Shown here one piece after another: positions 34,937 through 42,972 of a DNA stretch of 64,000 nt. The notes under the pieces were generated by a model that saw nothing but the letters and a program-made list of their open reading frames with translations, searched no databases and was not told where the DNA came from. Location of the stretch: the NCBI RefSeq assembly GCF_002019595.1, contig NZ_KV917369.1, positions 406,458 to 470,457 of the forward strand, given 5' to 3'. The translations under genes and the position numbers were made by a program. Source of the stretch: Priestia abyssalis. Lineage in GTDB: Bacteria > Bacillota > Bacilli > Bacillales > Bacillaceae_H. Numbering within the stretch: position 1 is the first letter of the stretch; the number at the start of each line of letters is the position of its first letter.

Positions 34937-35288
34937 AGCTACCTTTTTATAGGTCATTTATTTTATGTTTTAATTTCCTTCTAAAGAAAATATTGGTTTA
35001 ACTTTAATTTAGTCCCTTGAGTATGGAATAGATCGATTTATGTTACTCTCCCTTTTTTATTTAGGATACTTTTTCATCCAGTCAATATTAAATATTAAAA
35101 GAATGCTAAAGGCCTAATTTTTTAAAAAAGGTGAAAATAAACATCTGCCGATTATTAAGTTAATTATAAAATATGCTAAATCTTAAAACTTGTCAACAAA
35201 AAAGCACCCATTTATTATTTCGATGGACTGGCCCTTAATGGAATAAGAAGGTGATTATTAGTTCCCTTCCGAGTTAAAATCGGGGAAA

Positions 35289-35345
35289 TTGTCAGGAAAA
35301 TTTGCTTAGCGTTGTAAACAGGGATTTCCTGACGCTACCCCTTTG
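35289..35345 (+). repeat. Short repeat flanking the carbon-uptake cluster, right copy
   Basis: TTGTCAGGAAAATTTGC then TTAGCGTTGTAAACAGG, GATTTCCTGACGC and TACCCC. It pairs internally (GTCAGGAAA with TTTCCTGAC), so it may also act as a terminator after the EAL gene. An inverted relative lies at 29024-29066. Confidence 0.55.
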
Positions 35346-35368
35346 ATTACAGACACTTTAGCCTTCTC

Positions 35369-36298
35369 TTAGCGGTATAACTGCTGGTAAGCAGTTAAGA
35401 TATTTTTGGCGTTCGTTTCCAGAATAGGATTTCCATCTTTCAAAATGATGAGGTCATCATGCTCTGTAATCGTAATCTTTTTTCTTGAATGTTGCTGAAA
35501 AGCGGCTGACTGGATAGTGTGAACGACATCGTAAGGCACTTGCTGAATGGGGTTGCTTGGCCGGCTCAATATAAATCCCTGGGCATAGTGAATGCCAAGG
35601 GAGATGACTTTCTTTAGTTCCTCTTTTGTTTCAATTCCTTCCGCAATCAGTGCTGCATTTGTTTTCTTGGCGAATGTTACGAAGGCCTCCACAATATTTT
35701 GCTTCACTTCTTTTTTATCGATATGTTGAATAAGGGAGCGATCTACTTTAATATAGTCAGGCATCAGTTCTGTAATGGCCTGAAGGGACGAATACCCGGC
35801 TCCCGCATCATCAATGGCAATTTTAAAACCTTGTTTTCGATAGTGATAGAGAACTTCTCTAAAAGCGTCAAAGTCATGAATAGCGCTTCGTTCTGTAATT
35901 TCAAACACTACTTGTTCCGGAGAGAACCCGTATTCACTCAATAGCGAAAGAGTGTGGCCAGGTGTAAAATTTGAATCGTAAATGACTTGTGCACTGATGT
36001 TAATGAAAATTTTTTCATTATCGGCTAATAAAGGTGTAGCAGCTTTGAGGGCGTGCTCCCTTGAAATTTTTTCCAAGAGATACAGACAGCCTTCCTTTTC
36101 AGCGTAGGAAAACAATTGAAGCGGTGAATGAAAAACAGTGCCTGCAGGTCCTCTCGACAGTGCTTCATATCCATGAGGGCAGCCATTGTGTAAAGAAATA
36201 ATGGGCTGAAACAATGTTTGAATTCTTTTATCCTTAAGAATGGAATGGAAGACTTGTCTTTCTGATAGCGTCTCCTCCTCAGTAACAATCATATCCAT
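35369..36298 (-). CDS. EAL-domain cyclic-di-GMP phosphodiesterase
   Basis: Predicted c-di-GMP phosphodiesterase, 309 aa, with a single EAL domain from about 15 to 255 and no membrane segment or sensor domain. Catalytic and metal motifs look intact: YEALSRG (the EAL Glu), IFINISAQ (Asn), VVFEITERSAI (Glu), IAIDDAGAGYSSL (Asp-Asp), DYIKVDRSLI (Lys), LIAEGIET (Glu) and AQGFILSRP (Gln). A C-terminal extension of about 50 residues (SRKKITITEHDDLIILKDG) resembles a small beta-rich regulatory tail. Start ATG at 36298, with AAAGGAA eight bases before. It lies alone between the dab cluster and cotO; B. subtilis has no such gene here. Confidence 0.93.
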   Translation of the reverse strand: MDMIVTEEETLSERQVFHSILKDKRIQTLFQPIISLHNGCPHGYEALSRGPAGTVFHSPLQLFSYAEKEGCLYLLEKISREHALKAATPLLADNEKIFINISAQVIYDSNFTPGHTLSLLSEYGFSPEQVVFEITERSAIHDFDAFREVLYHYRKQGFKIAIDDAGAGYSSLQAITELMPDYIKVDRSLIQHIDKKEVKQNIVEAFVTFAKKTNAALIAEGIETKEELKKVISLGIHYAQGFILSRPSNPIQQVPYDVVHTIQSAAFQQHSRKKITITEHDDLIILKDGNPILETNAKNILTAYQQLYR

Positions 36299-36709
36299 TA
36301 GAAAATTCCTTTCTTCTTCATATACTCACATCTGTGTCGAATATTCTCGAAAACGGTAATTCCAAATTATCATAAGATTATTAAGCTAATTTAATTCAAT
36401 TGTAAAAGTTATATAAATCCACATAACAAAACGGACATGGGCAAAAGAACGCTCATGTCCGTTTTGTTATGCATAAGCGGTTGGCAAACTCCCTTGCGGG
36501 TTCTTACCAACCGCTTAATGAAGAACCCTTGTGGGCTTATTCAAGATGAAAGAACAGAACCACATAACATAGCATAAGAGTCAATAAAAATCTGCGGGGT
36601 GAAGAAATAAATGGAGTAAAAAGTTGAAGCAAAAAAAAAGAACAAGTTTACTTGGGTGCGGGCATACATTTTTAAGAGAGTTTTATTTGATCAATGGAGG
36701 GATGCTTCA
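36299..36709. other. Intergenic region between the EAL gene and cotO, two large palindromes
   Basis: 411 bases with no supported gene. It holds the EAL promoter area (left), two back-to-back palindromes (36423-36516), and the upstream region of cotO, whose GGAGGG site is at about 36696. Confidence 0.45.
36423..36516. repeat. Two adjacent palindromes with GCATAAGCGGTTGG junction
   Basis: First stem 36423-36470: ATAACAAAACGGACATG paired exactly with its complement. Second 36475-36516: AAGCGGTTGG paired with CCAACCGCTT. The junction TTATGCATAAGCGGTTG recurs, inverted, beside the phoD-side terminator at 1885-1902. A related GCATAAGCGGCCAAC appears at about 38824. Confidence 0.6.
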
Positions 36710-37180
36710 ATGAAAAATGGAAAAACAAAAACGGAAGCAAATGCCCCGTTAATGTATATTGTACAGCCGAATATTAAAAAGACGAAAAATTCAATGCAGC
36801 ATTTTTTTAGCTCAAGCTTGCAAGAAAGTCAACAAGAAGCAGGAGAAGCAAAAGAGGCGAACAAACAACCAGAACCGAAAGAGGAACCGACCTTTTCCTT
36901 GATTTCTCCGTTGAAAGACGAGGAACCGAAAAGAGAAGAGCCAAAGAAAGCGAATAAAATGTTTCAAGAGATGACGATTGAAGAAAAAGCGTCCTTTTTA
37001 GTGCAGTTTCCTAAGCATATGTCCCAGCCTGTGTGTGAGGTAACAACGAAAGAAAAAGTTTATCGGGGAACCATTACAGAAGTGACCCGCGAAGAGTTAG
37101 CGTTTATCATTCCGCCGCATAAAGATCCTATTTCGATCCCGCTTCAATCGGTTACCCAAATTTCAATTATAAAAATTTAA
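36710..37180 (+). CDS. cotO: Spore coat protein CotO-like (YjbX)
   Basis: Predicted outer-coat assembly protein, 156 aa, shorter than B. subtilis CotO (about 227 aa from memory). The N-terminus NAPLMYIVQPNIKK (near 12-25) matches the conserved CotO opening, followed by a charged Lys/Glu/Pro-rich middle (about 40-90). The C-terminal domain starts MTIEEKASFLVQFPKHM and ends with a strand-rich segment (ITEVTREELAFIIPPHKDPI). Start ATG 36710 follows GGAGGG; a GTG further upstream has no site. In B. subtilis CotO lies upstream of cotZ and helps CotE- and CotH-dependent coat layers. cotZ, Y, X, W and V are absent from this window. Confidence 0.8.
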   Translation: MKNGKTKTEANAPLMYIVQPNIKKTKNSMQHFFSSSLQESQQEAGEAKEANKQPEPKEEPTFSLISPLKDEEPKREEPKKANKMFQEMTIEEKASFLVQFPKHMSQPVCEVTTKEKVYRGTITEVTREELAFIIPPHKDPISIPLQSVTQISIIKI

Positions 37181-37566
37181 AATGATTTAAAGCCGAACAA
37201 CAAAAAAATACTAAAACCCTATAAAGGAAACTTCCATCAGAGGGGGTTTTTCTTCATCCCCCTCTGATGGTTAGTTAGGCTCGCACGATGGGGGATAAAA
37301 AGCTGACACGATGTTCCACATTGCGTTAGCTTTTTTATTGCCAATAAGAAAGTATAAAGAAATTCAACGAACGAGTTTCGCAAAAAGGATTGAAAACATA
37401 TGGTATAGCAACCCGGGCGACGATCATCCTTTTTCACTCGGTTTTCCAAATTAGGCTTTGTTAAAGAAAGGTGTTGATTTTTAAGATTTTTGGATTATTC
37501 GTGTGAAATTACTATTTCGCACACTTTCGTCACTAGACTTTAACATGGCTAAAATTAAAGGATGGT
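37181..37566. other. Intergenic region between cotO and yjcA
   Basis: 386 bases without a supported gene. It contains repeat copy 2 and its hairpin (37221-37270), then an A+T-rich stretch. An imperfect palindrome around 37501-37524 (GTGTGAAATTA/ATTTCGCACAC) lies ahead of yjcA and may be part of its promoter. Confidence 0.4.
37221..37270. repeat. Dispersed GAAACTTCCATCAG element, copy 2, with hairpin
   Basis: ATAAAGGAAACTTCCATCAG is identical to copy 1. Here CCATCAGAGGGGG is followed by its exact complement CCCCCTCTGATGG (37234-37270), forming a strong hairpin with a T-rich loop, suited to terminate cotO. Confidence 0.7.
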
Positions 37567-37914
37567 GTGCAAGTGAATATAACATGGCTGCATTTAGTAA
37601 TGCTTGTGATGGCGGTATTTCGTTTAACAAGGCTTATCGTATTTGACAAAATTACTTGGTTTTTGCGTAAACCGTTTCATGAAGTGATAGAAGAGACCCA
37701 AGAAGATGGCAGTATTGGAACTTATTTGCATGTGAAAGGGACAGGAGTCCGAAAGTGGATTGGAGAACTGCTTAGCTGTTACTGGTGTACGGGGATATGG
37801 AGTTCTGTTATTCTTTATCTTGGTTATGTATATATACCACAATTGGCTTTACCTGTTATTATCATTCTTGCTGTTGCAGGAATGGCAGGTTTTCTCGAAT
37901 CCTTCTTGAAGTAA
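37567..37914 (+). CDS. yjcA: DUF1360 membrane protein YjcA (sporulation)
   Basis: A 115-residue membrane protein of the DUF1360 family. An N-terminal helix (about 8-25, LVMLVMAVFRLTRLIVFD), a soluble loop with GTGVRKWIGELLSCYWCTGIW (CxxC near 71), and two C-terminal helices follow. YjcA in B. subtilis is a sporulation-expressed gene near the cot cluster. The start is GTG: 37567 or 37573, with AAAGGA upstream at slightly short or long spacing. Molecular role unknown; the CxxC pair suggests metal or disulfide chemistry. Confidence 0.85.
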   Translation: MQVNITWLHLVMLVMAVFRLTRLIVFDKITWFLRKPFHEVIEETQEDGSIGTYLHVKGTGVRKWIGELLSCYWCTGIWSSVILYLGYVYIPQLALPVIIILAVAGMAGFLESFLK

Positions 37915-37979
37915 GGCAGGGTTACATGTTTAAAATCTTGGCATCAAAAAACACCAAGATGTGAAGGCAGGGGAAAAGC

Positions 37980-38804
37980 ATGACTATCATAGTAACTGGA
38001 GCAAACGGACGGCTGGCAAAAGAGCTTATTCCACGTTTGGAAAAATACGATGAAGTGTGTGCACTTACAAAGGCAGAATTGGATATAACGAACAAAGGGC
38101 AAATAGAAGAGATATTAACAAAATGGAATCCCCATTGTATTTTCCATTGCGCCGCCTATACGGACGTGGATGCATGTGAACAGGAATATGAAAAAGCGTT
38201 TGAAATCAACAGTTTTGGCACGTTGAATATAGCCAAGGCAGCTCAAAATTGTTTAGCTGATCTTATTTATATAAGCACGGACTATGTTTTTGACGGGATG
38301 AAGCAATCACCTTATTTGGAAGAGGACAAACCGAATCCAATCAATATTTATGGAGAAAGCAAGCGCCTGGGAGAACGTTTTGTACAGCTTATTCATTCTA
38401 AAAGCTATATTATACGTACATCCTGGCTTTATGGAAGTTGTAGTCCGAATTTTGTTAACAGGATGATTGAAAATGCAAAAAAGAAAAAAGAAATTCAAGT
38501 AAGCAACAGTGAATTCAGTTCACCAACTAGTATGAAAGACTTTGTGGAAGCGCTGGTAAAAATTTCGAAACATTCTTACGGCACCTACCATCTGGTTAAC
38601 GAAGGAAGCTGCAGTTTGTATGAGTTAGCCAAACAAATTTATCAAGAAGCAGGTGCGGATCCGGTACTTGTCAGTCCTGTTTCCTCGGGAAAGGAAGAAT
38701 GCTTGGCTAAAAGGCCAGGCTACTCTGCTTTAGGGAAAAGTAAAGATTTCTCTATGCGTTCATGGCAAGAGGCTTTGCGCGAGTATGTTCAAGCCGTGCT
38801 GTAA
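37980..38804 (+). CDS. dTDP-4-dehydrorhamnose reductase-family protein (RmlD/SpsK-like)
   Basis: Extended short-chain dehydrogenase, 274 aa, of the RmlD family that makes dTDP-rhamnose. The nucleotide site is IVTGANGRLAKELI (4-17). The active-site YGESKRLGE (Tyr-x3-Lys) is near 122-130, and STDYVFDG and RTSWLYG are further RmlD hallmarks. It lies in a sporulation neighbourhood, so it may supply a sugar for spore-surface glycans, as SpsK does in the B. subtilis sps operon; that is inference. No other rml genes are nearby. The ribosome site is AGGGGAA. Confidence 0.88.
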   Translation: MTIIVTGANGRLAKELIPRLEKYDEVCALTKAELDITNKGQIEEILTKWNPHCIFHCAAYTDVDACEQEYEKAFEINSFGTLNIAKAAQNCLADLIYISTDYVFDGMKQSPYLEEDKPNPINIYGESKRLGERFVQLIHSKSYIIRTSWLYGSCSPNFVNRMIENAKKKKEIQVSNSEFSSPTSMKDFVEALVKISKHSYGTYHLVNEGSCSLYELAKQIYQEAGADPVLVSPVSSGKEECLAKRPGYSALGKSKDFSMRSWQEALREYVQAVL

Positions 38805-39035
38805 AAATCCACGTGAATAGATGGGCATAAGCGGCCAACACGCTGTCAGTTTGGGCTGTCATTATTTAATGACGATAAAAAATTCTTTCTTGAACCAGCT
38901 TCTTTCTCGAACCAGCTTCTTCCTTTAAAATGAAAGATAAAGCAGAACAATTATCACTAAAGTCTTGCTGCCTGTTTGAACGGCAGTAAGAGCAGCAATA
39001 GAAATGATAGAAGAAATGGTTGAAGGGAGAATGCT

Positions 39036-39794
39036 ATGGACATTCGACAAGTAGTTAAAGATGGGGCTTATGATTTGCATATGCATACAACAGCTTCCGA
39101 TGGAGCCTTATCTCCAAAAGAAGTGGTCAATAAAATGAAGCAATTAGGTAAGAGGACGATTGCGATTACGGATCATGATACCATGGCTGGAATAGAAGAA
39201 GCGATGGCTGAAGGGAAAAGAATAGGCATACATGTCATACCAGGCATTGAGCTGACAACGTATTATCAAGGGCAGCGCATTGATATTTTAGGGTACGGTT
39301 TGACAGCAACAACGCATTTAGAAAATGTACTGAAACAAATAAGGCATCATCGCGAACACAGAGCTTCAATCATTGTAGAAAAATTTCAGCAGCTTGGCAT
39401 GAATATTACGATGGAAGATGTTCATGAATTCAGCAAGGGGGGTACTATAGGGAGACCTCATATTGCCAAAGCAGTCGTGGCAAAAGGCTATGTAAAAGAT
39501 ATAAAGACGGTCTTTGATCTATACCTGGGAGACGGGAAAACATGCAGTGTGGAGAAGATGGCACTAACACCAAAAGAGGGAATCGAGCTGATACAAGGAA
39601 GCAAGGGAGTAGCCGTGCTCGCCCATCCGGCTGTCATTTCGAATCAAGATATGATAGAAGAGCTGCTGGAAATGGGATTTGACGGAATCGAGGTATACCA
39701 TCCTCTTCATAATATAGACCATGAACGCAGGTACATGAAATGTGCTCTCCACTATAACTTATTTTATTCGGGGGGCTCAGATTTTCACGGATAA
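39036..39794 (+). CDS. PHP-domain phosphoesterase, C-terminus shortened
   Basis: Metal-dependent phosphoesterase of the PHP family (YciV/RNase AM-like), 252 aa. Metal-binding motifs: DLHMHTTASDG near 13-23, TDHDTM near 45-50, VIPGIELTT near 68, HRASII, GRPHIAKAV near 145, VLAHPAV near 195, and the final GGSDFHG. Related proteins usually continue 25-40 residues after SDFHG; here a TAA follows at once and the next bases are a terminator. All recognisable metal ligands are kept, so activity may survive. Start ATG with GGGAG upstream. Substrate not known. Confidence 0.85.
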   Translation: MDIRQVVKDGAYDLHMHTTASDGALSPKEVVNKMKQLGKRTIAITDHDTMAGIEEAMAEGKRIGIHVIPGIELTTYYQGQRIDILGYGLTATTHLENVLKQIRHHREHRASIIVEKFQQLGMNITMEDVHEFSKGGTIGRPHIAKAVVAKGYVKDIKTVFDLYLGDGKTCSVEKMALTPKEGIELIQGSKGVAVLAHPAVISNQDMIEELLEMGFDGIEVYHPLHNIDHERRYMKCALHYNLFYSGGSDFHG

Positions 39795-39805
39795 CTTTAA
39801 TCCAT

Positions 39806-39852
39806 ATAAATAAAGGCACATGGATGTTTTTTATCCATGTGCCTTTATTTAT
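39806..39852. terminator. Convergent terminator between the PHP gene and a coiled-coil gene
   Basis: ATAAATAAAGGCACATGGAT pairs with its exact complement around GTTTTT; it serves both strands. Confidence 0.88.
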
Positions 39853-40658
39853 CCGGAAAAATTAATCACGATTTTGTTTAAAAAGGGAACACCCTCCTGC
39901 CATTCCTTTGTATAGAAATAGCCTTCCAACAAGAAGGAAGAAAGATTAGCATCAGGCCGGATTCCGAGTTGGAAGGAATCAAACGATAGGAAGCTGTCAG
40001 GTTTAAGTATGGTGGTTTGAACGGGTTTTAACCAATATTCTCCTTCCTTTCTGATTTTTTCTTTCCAATTTGGATGAGCATATTCCCATTGCTCAGATTC
40101 AGTTTCTTGTATATAAAACGATTCAGCGCTCTTCTTGTCGGGGCTCATGATTTTTCCGCTCAAATTGGCGCTTAAAGGCGGTAGAATTTTCAGGCAAAGG
40201 GTTGGAGAATGCAGCGGAATGGATGTTTGATTTTTTATAATGACGTTTCCTACAATGACCGTATCTTCCTCTTTGTTATGAGGGCTAATGACTGAATACA
40301 TAAAAAAACTGATAAGGTCGTGTTTGGACATGCGTTTTTCTTCTACTTTTACGATTGATTCTTGTTGCGAGAGTTTGTTCTTAAGATGCTCGTTCAAGAG
40401 TTTTTGTTCAGCTAGTTCGTTTGTTAACATATTAATCTTCCGTTCAAATTCTTCAGCAGAATTCTCCTTCTCCCAGTGATTGATCATGGAGGCATGTTTT
40501 TCTTTCCAAAAGTCTGTATTTTCTTTTTCCTGCTGCAAGGCCCTCTCATATTGCTTTATTTTTTGTTCATAATGATTAACCTCTGATTTATAGTGAATGA
40601 GTTTTTGTCTTAACTGAAGAACGCTGTCGGACGAAGGATGGGAATTATTTTTCATCAT
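39849..40658 (-). CDS. Coiled-coil protein, probable spore-related, unknown function
   Basis: A 269-residue protein. Residues about 12-115 are a strongly charged heptad-like coiled coil. The second half, from about 125, is strand-rich with DTVIVGNVIIKNQTSIPLHSP and SFLLEGYFYTKEWQEG, like a beta-sandwich. Start ATG at 40658 (or the next codon), with AAAGGAG; an earlier ATG at 40697 lacks a site. It lies downstream of a coat-like gene on the same strand, with another coiled-coil gene divergent, so a spore-envelope role is inferred. No named family recognised. Confidence 0.7.
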   Translation of the reverse strand: MMKNNSHPSSDSVLQLRQKLIHYKSEVNHYEQKIKQYERALQQEKENTDFWKEKHASMINHWEKENSAEEFERKINMLTNELAEQKLLNEHLKNKLSQQESIVKVEEKRMSKHDLISFFMYSVISPHNKEEDTVIVGNVIIKNQTSIPLHSPTLCLKILPPLSANLSGKIMSPDKKSAESFYIQETESEQWEYAHPNWKEKIRKEGEYWLKPVQTTILKPDSFLSFDSFQLGIRPDANLSSFLLEGYFYTKEWQEGVPFLNKIVINFSG

Positions 40659-40877
40659 ACACGCTCCTTTCCGTTCACTTATATGTATGAGAAACAAAGG
40701 ATTGTAATGCCCTCATTGATGGAAGCACTCATGAATCATGATTTCTCCTGGAGGTTTATAGGAGCCGATGATCGTGGATACGGTGGAGGTGTGAAAAAAA
40801 TATAGGTGTACATACATAAATTGCAAAAAAGATTAATAAAAAATAGAGGAGAAAGTTCTCCTCTATAAGTGGAAGGT

Positions 40878-41588
40878 TTAGCAATCGTGGTGGTTAGTCT
40901 CTCCAGGAAAAACATCTGGACATTGTGGAGGAAGTTGGTTACCAACATTGCAAGTGTTAATAGGAAGTTCTTGGCGAGGACGGCAGAAGCGTGCATCCAC
41001 TTCAATTTTTACTGTTGCTTCCATTTGTACATCTAAGCAGAATGTTAAGGATACATCTAATTGTTGGAATTCATTATTCTCACAGATTAAGTGTGCGTCA
41101 CATTCAAAGAATGTAATATGGCCAACTACATCAGTTCCTGGAGGGGCACATAAGAAGAATGTTTGAGCGACTGCAAACGGCTGAGGTGCTGAGATGCAAA
41201 CGTCACCTTGCATATTGGAAACTTCAATGACAAAGAATCCTTTTACCAATACTTTTACTTTTTGAAGAGTTACTCTGTCGCCATTTGGCAGTGTGGATGT
41301 GACGCTTAAACGGCCGTCCGGCTGCACAATTTCTTTGATTTCCACTGCATCGGAATTGAGAGACTCAATCGGATTTCCTTCAGAGTCACTTAAAAAACAT
41401 CTTGTGATTGTGTTTCTTCCAAGGACGCAGCATGGATCGTCTTTTGTACCTGGAGTGTCCTCACAATCAAATTTTAACTTAGCCAAACCTTTGTGACCTG
41501 TAAAGCTTATTAAAGGTAAATCAACTTGACGGTTGACCCAATCATAAACTTTAGGCACGCGGATACAAAGTTTTTCTGAATCACGCAT
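40878..41588 (-). CDS. Cysteine-rich probable spore-surface protein
   Basis: A 236-residue secreted-style protein without a signal peptide. It begins SEKLCIRVPKVYDWVNRQVD, a type of opening I associate with spore-envelope proteins of Bacillales and related SPOCS/DUF3794-like segments. It then shows repeated beta-strand stretches and about 12 cysteines (DDPCCVLGRNTITRC, FFLCAPP, FECDAHLICENN, FCLDVQ, FCRPRQ). The C-terminus is a Pro/Asn/His tail ending NHHDC. Cysteine richness suggests disulfide-crosslinked coat or exosporium material. A strong AGGAGG site precedes the ATG. The family name is uncertain. Confidence 0.75.
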   Translation of the reverse strand: MRDSEKLCIRVPKVYDWVNRQVDLPLISFTGHKGLAKLKFDCEDTPGTKDDPCCVLGRNTITRCFLSDSEGNPIESLNSDAVEIKEIVQPDGRLSVTSTLPNGDRVTLQKVKVLVKGFFVIEVSNMQGDVCISAPQPFAVAQTFFLCAPPGTDVVGHITFFECDAHLICENNEFQQLDVSLTFCLDVQMEATVKIEVDARFCRPRQELPINTCNVGNQLPPQCPDVFPGETNHHDC

Positions 41589-41844
41589 AGTGTTACCTCC
41601 TAATCTTAATTGTCCTTATTCTGAGCCCTGAATCTGGGTATCGGACTAATATATTGTATGAATGACTATTATTTGTGTGCCGTGACAGGAGCGGAATTTC
41701 TTCATCTTCGCCTATGAACGGAGGGCATTAAAGAAAAAGGAAGAAGCTCAGTCATATGATATTCAGCTATTGGAGAACGGTTATCGGTCACAGCCGAAAA
41801 ATTCCTTCATAAACTATTGGTAGAATACGGGAGGAGTGAGGCAT

Positions 41845-42252
41845 ATGAGTGACAAAAAAATTAGTGAAGAGAACTTGAAAAAGTACATCTCCACTTTAAA
41901 ATCCCAGCTTTCCTTTTATAGAGAAAGATACCTGGAATTTCAACAGAGAGAATGGAGAGAAGAAGAACTCGAAGAGGAAGTCAAGGAATTAAAACAAAGA
42001 CATAAGCACGAAAAAAATCAACTCTTAGAACAGATTGATGTTTTAAAATCGTTTATTAATGATGTATCGTCCATTAAAGACAAAAAGCAGCATCCTCCTG
42101 CACTTAAAAAAGGAAGTGCAGAGAAAAAGCAGGAAAAACCGGCTGAATCCCCTTATTTTCAGGCACATCGTCAAAACAAAAAGAACCGAACGTCCAGCGA
42201 TGCGTGGTTTATGAGAGTGCTTCATGAACAAAATGCGATTGATGAGGATTAA
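41845..42252 (+). CDS. Small coiled-coil protein, probable spore coat
   Basis: A 135-residue, highly charged protein. Residues 5-75 form a coiled coil rich in Glu, Lys and Arg (LKSQLSFYRERYLEFQQRE, then LEEEVKELKQRH). The C-terminal third is basic, with Pro, Gln and Asn, ending SDAWFMRVLHEQN. The start ATG at 41845 has GGAGGAG upstream, better than an in-frame GTG at 41836. It is transcribed divergently from the cysteine-rich coat-like gene across a 256-base region. No family recognised; a coat role is inferred from neighbours and composition. Confidence 0.65.
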   Translation: MSDKKISEENLKKYISTLKSQLSFYRERYLEFQQREWREEELEEEVKELKQRHKHEKNQLLEQIDVLKSFINDVSSIKDKKQHPPALKKGSAEKKQEKPAESPYFQAHRQNKKNRTSSDAWFMRVLHEQNAIDED

Positions 42253-42593
42253 TCTTTTCAAAATGAATCCCCATCCCCGTTTTAGCAGAGAGTAAAACCT
42301 TCGATATGAAGGTTCCTCCCGCTGATAGGAGTTTCTTTAGTCAAATGCTGATAGTTGAGCACAAGCTTATTAGTTTTAGAATATGATGGATAGTACAAAT
42401 TTCCCTCCTAAATGGAGTTTTTATTAAGCCCGCATTAACGGGCATTAAAATCCTAAAGGAGTCACGCGATGGTCTTCGTTTCTTTATTTAAGCAGCAATG
42501 TCCGTAAAATTGGATAGTCAATGAATCATCGGTGGGAATGAAGAAAAAATCACTAGTGAAAAGTCTCCTTTACAGAAAAGAGGTGGAACTGAT
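42253..42593. other. Intergenic region with repeat copy 3
   Basis: 341 bases with no gene. It has a diverged inverted repeat copy at 42311-42339, a GCCCG/CGGGC hairpin at about 42426-42441, and paired CTCCTAAATGGAG-like strings around it. The right end carries the GAGGTGG site of the next gene. Confidence 0.4.
42311..42339 (-). repeat. Dispersed GAAACTTCCATCAG element, copy 3 (diverged, inverted)
   Basis: On the minus strand it reads TAAAGAAACTCCTATCAG then CGGGAGGAACC, aligning with TAAAGGAAACTTCCATCAG and TGGGGG of copy 1. A small AACCTTC/GAAGGTT hairpin follows. Confidence 0.5.
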
Positions 42594-42788
42594 ATGCATT
42601 ATTCCGGTTCTTATCAAGGGTATCCAGCTTCTTCTAGAACATCTAACGGCAAATTTCCGAAAACCGCAATGAATCACTCTCATCAAGTGACATCACGCCC
42701 AACGGTTTACCACCCTTATCCTACACCTTCTACGAAAAAATCTTCACTTGGCGGTTGTGGATGCGGGTCAAAATTACCAAAGCGTTAA
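42594..42788 (+). CDS. Small Ser/Tyr/His-rich protein with GCGCG tail, probable spore coat
   Basis: A 64-residue basic protein rich in Ser, Thr, Pro, Tyr and His, ending SLGGCGCGSKLPKR. Its composition resembles small Bacillus coat proteins that are crosslinked through Tyr and Cys. GAGGTGG precedes the ATG at good spacing, and a strong terminator follows the stop, so it is an isolated gene. No family recognised. Confidence 0.6.
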   Translation: MHYSGSYQGYPASSRTSNGKFPKTAMNHSHQVTSRPTVYHPYPTPSTKKSSLGGCGCGSKLPKR

Positions 42789-42826
42789 AAAGAATCAGGA
42801 TTTCACAACGAAATCCTGATTCTTTT
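42785..42826 (+). terminator. Terminator of the small coat-like gene
   Basis: AAAAAGAATCAGGATTTC pairs with GAAATCCTGATTCTTTTT around ACAAC. Confidence 0.9.
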
Positions 42827-42972
42827 TTGTGCCTGCCAATAAAAATTTGTCGCACTTTGTGGCAGGAACACCGAAATTTTGCTTTTTTGCCCGCTCGGGC
42901 TGCTCATAAAATGACAGACAATGCACAACATAAAAGAAGAATCATTATTTAAAGAAAAGGGTGCGTTTTTGT

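Larger units (their letters stand above)
34724..35368 (-). promoter_or_regulatory. Long leader and promoter region of the dab operon
   Basis: 645 bases with no sizeable ORF. On the minus strand TTGACA (35196-35191) and TATTTT (35173-35168) are 17 bases apart, a good sigma-A promoter. The predicted transcript runs about 320 nt to an intrinsic terminator (34839-34902), still 115 bases short of dabB. A 16-codon frame (MTYKKVALQKTSHEVS) and a 6-codon one occur in the leader without convincing ribosome sites. The right part includes a dispersed repeat copy. Confidence 0.55.
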
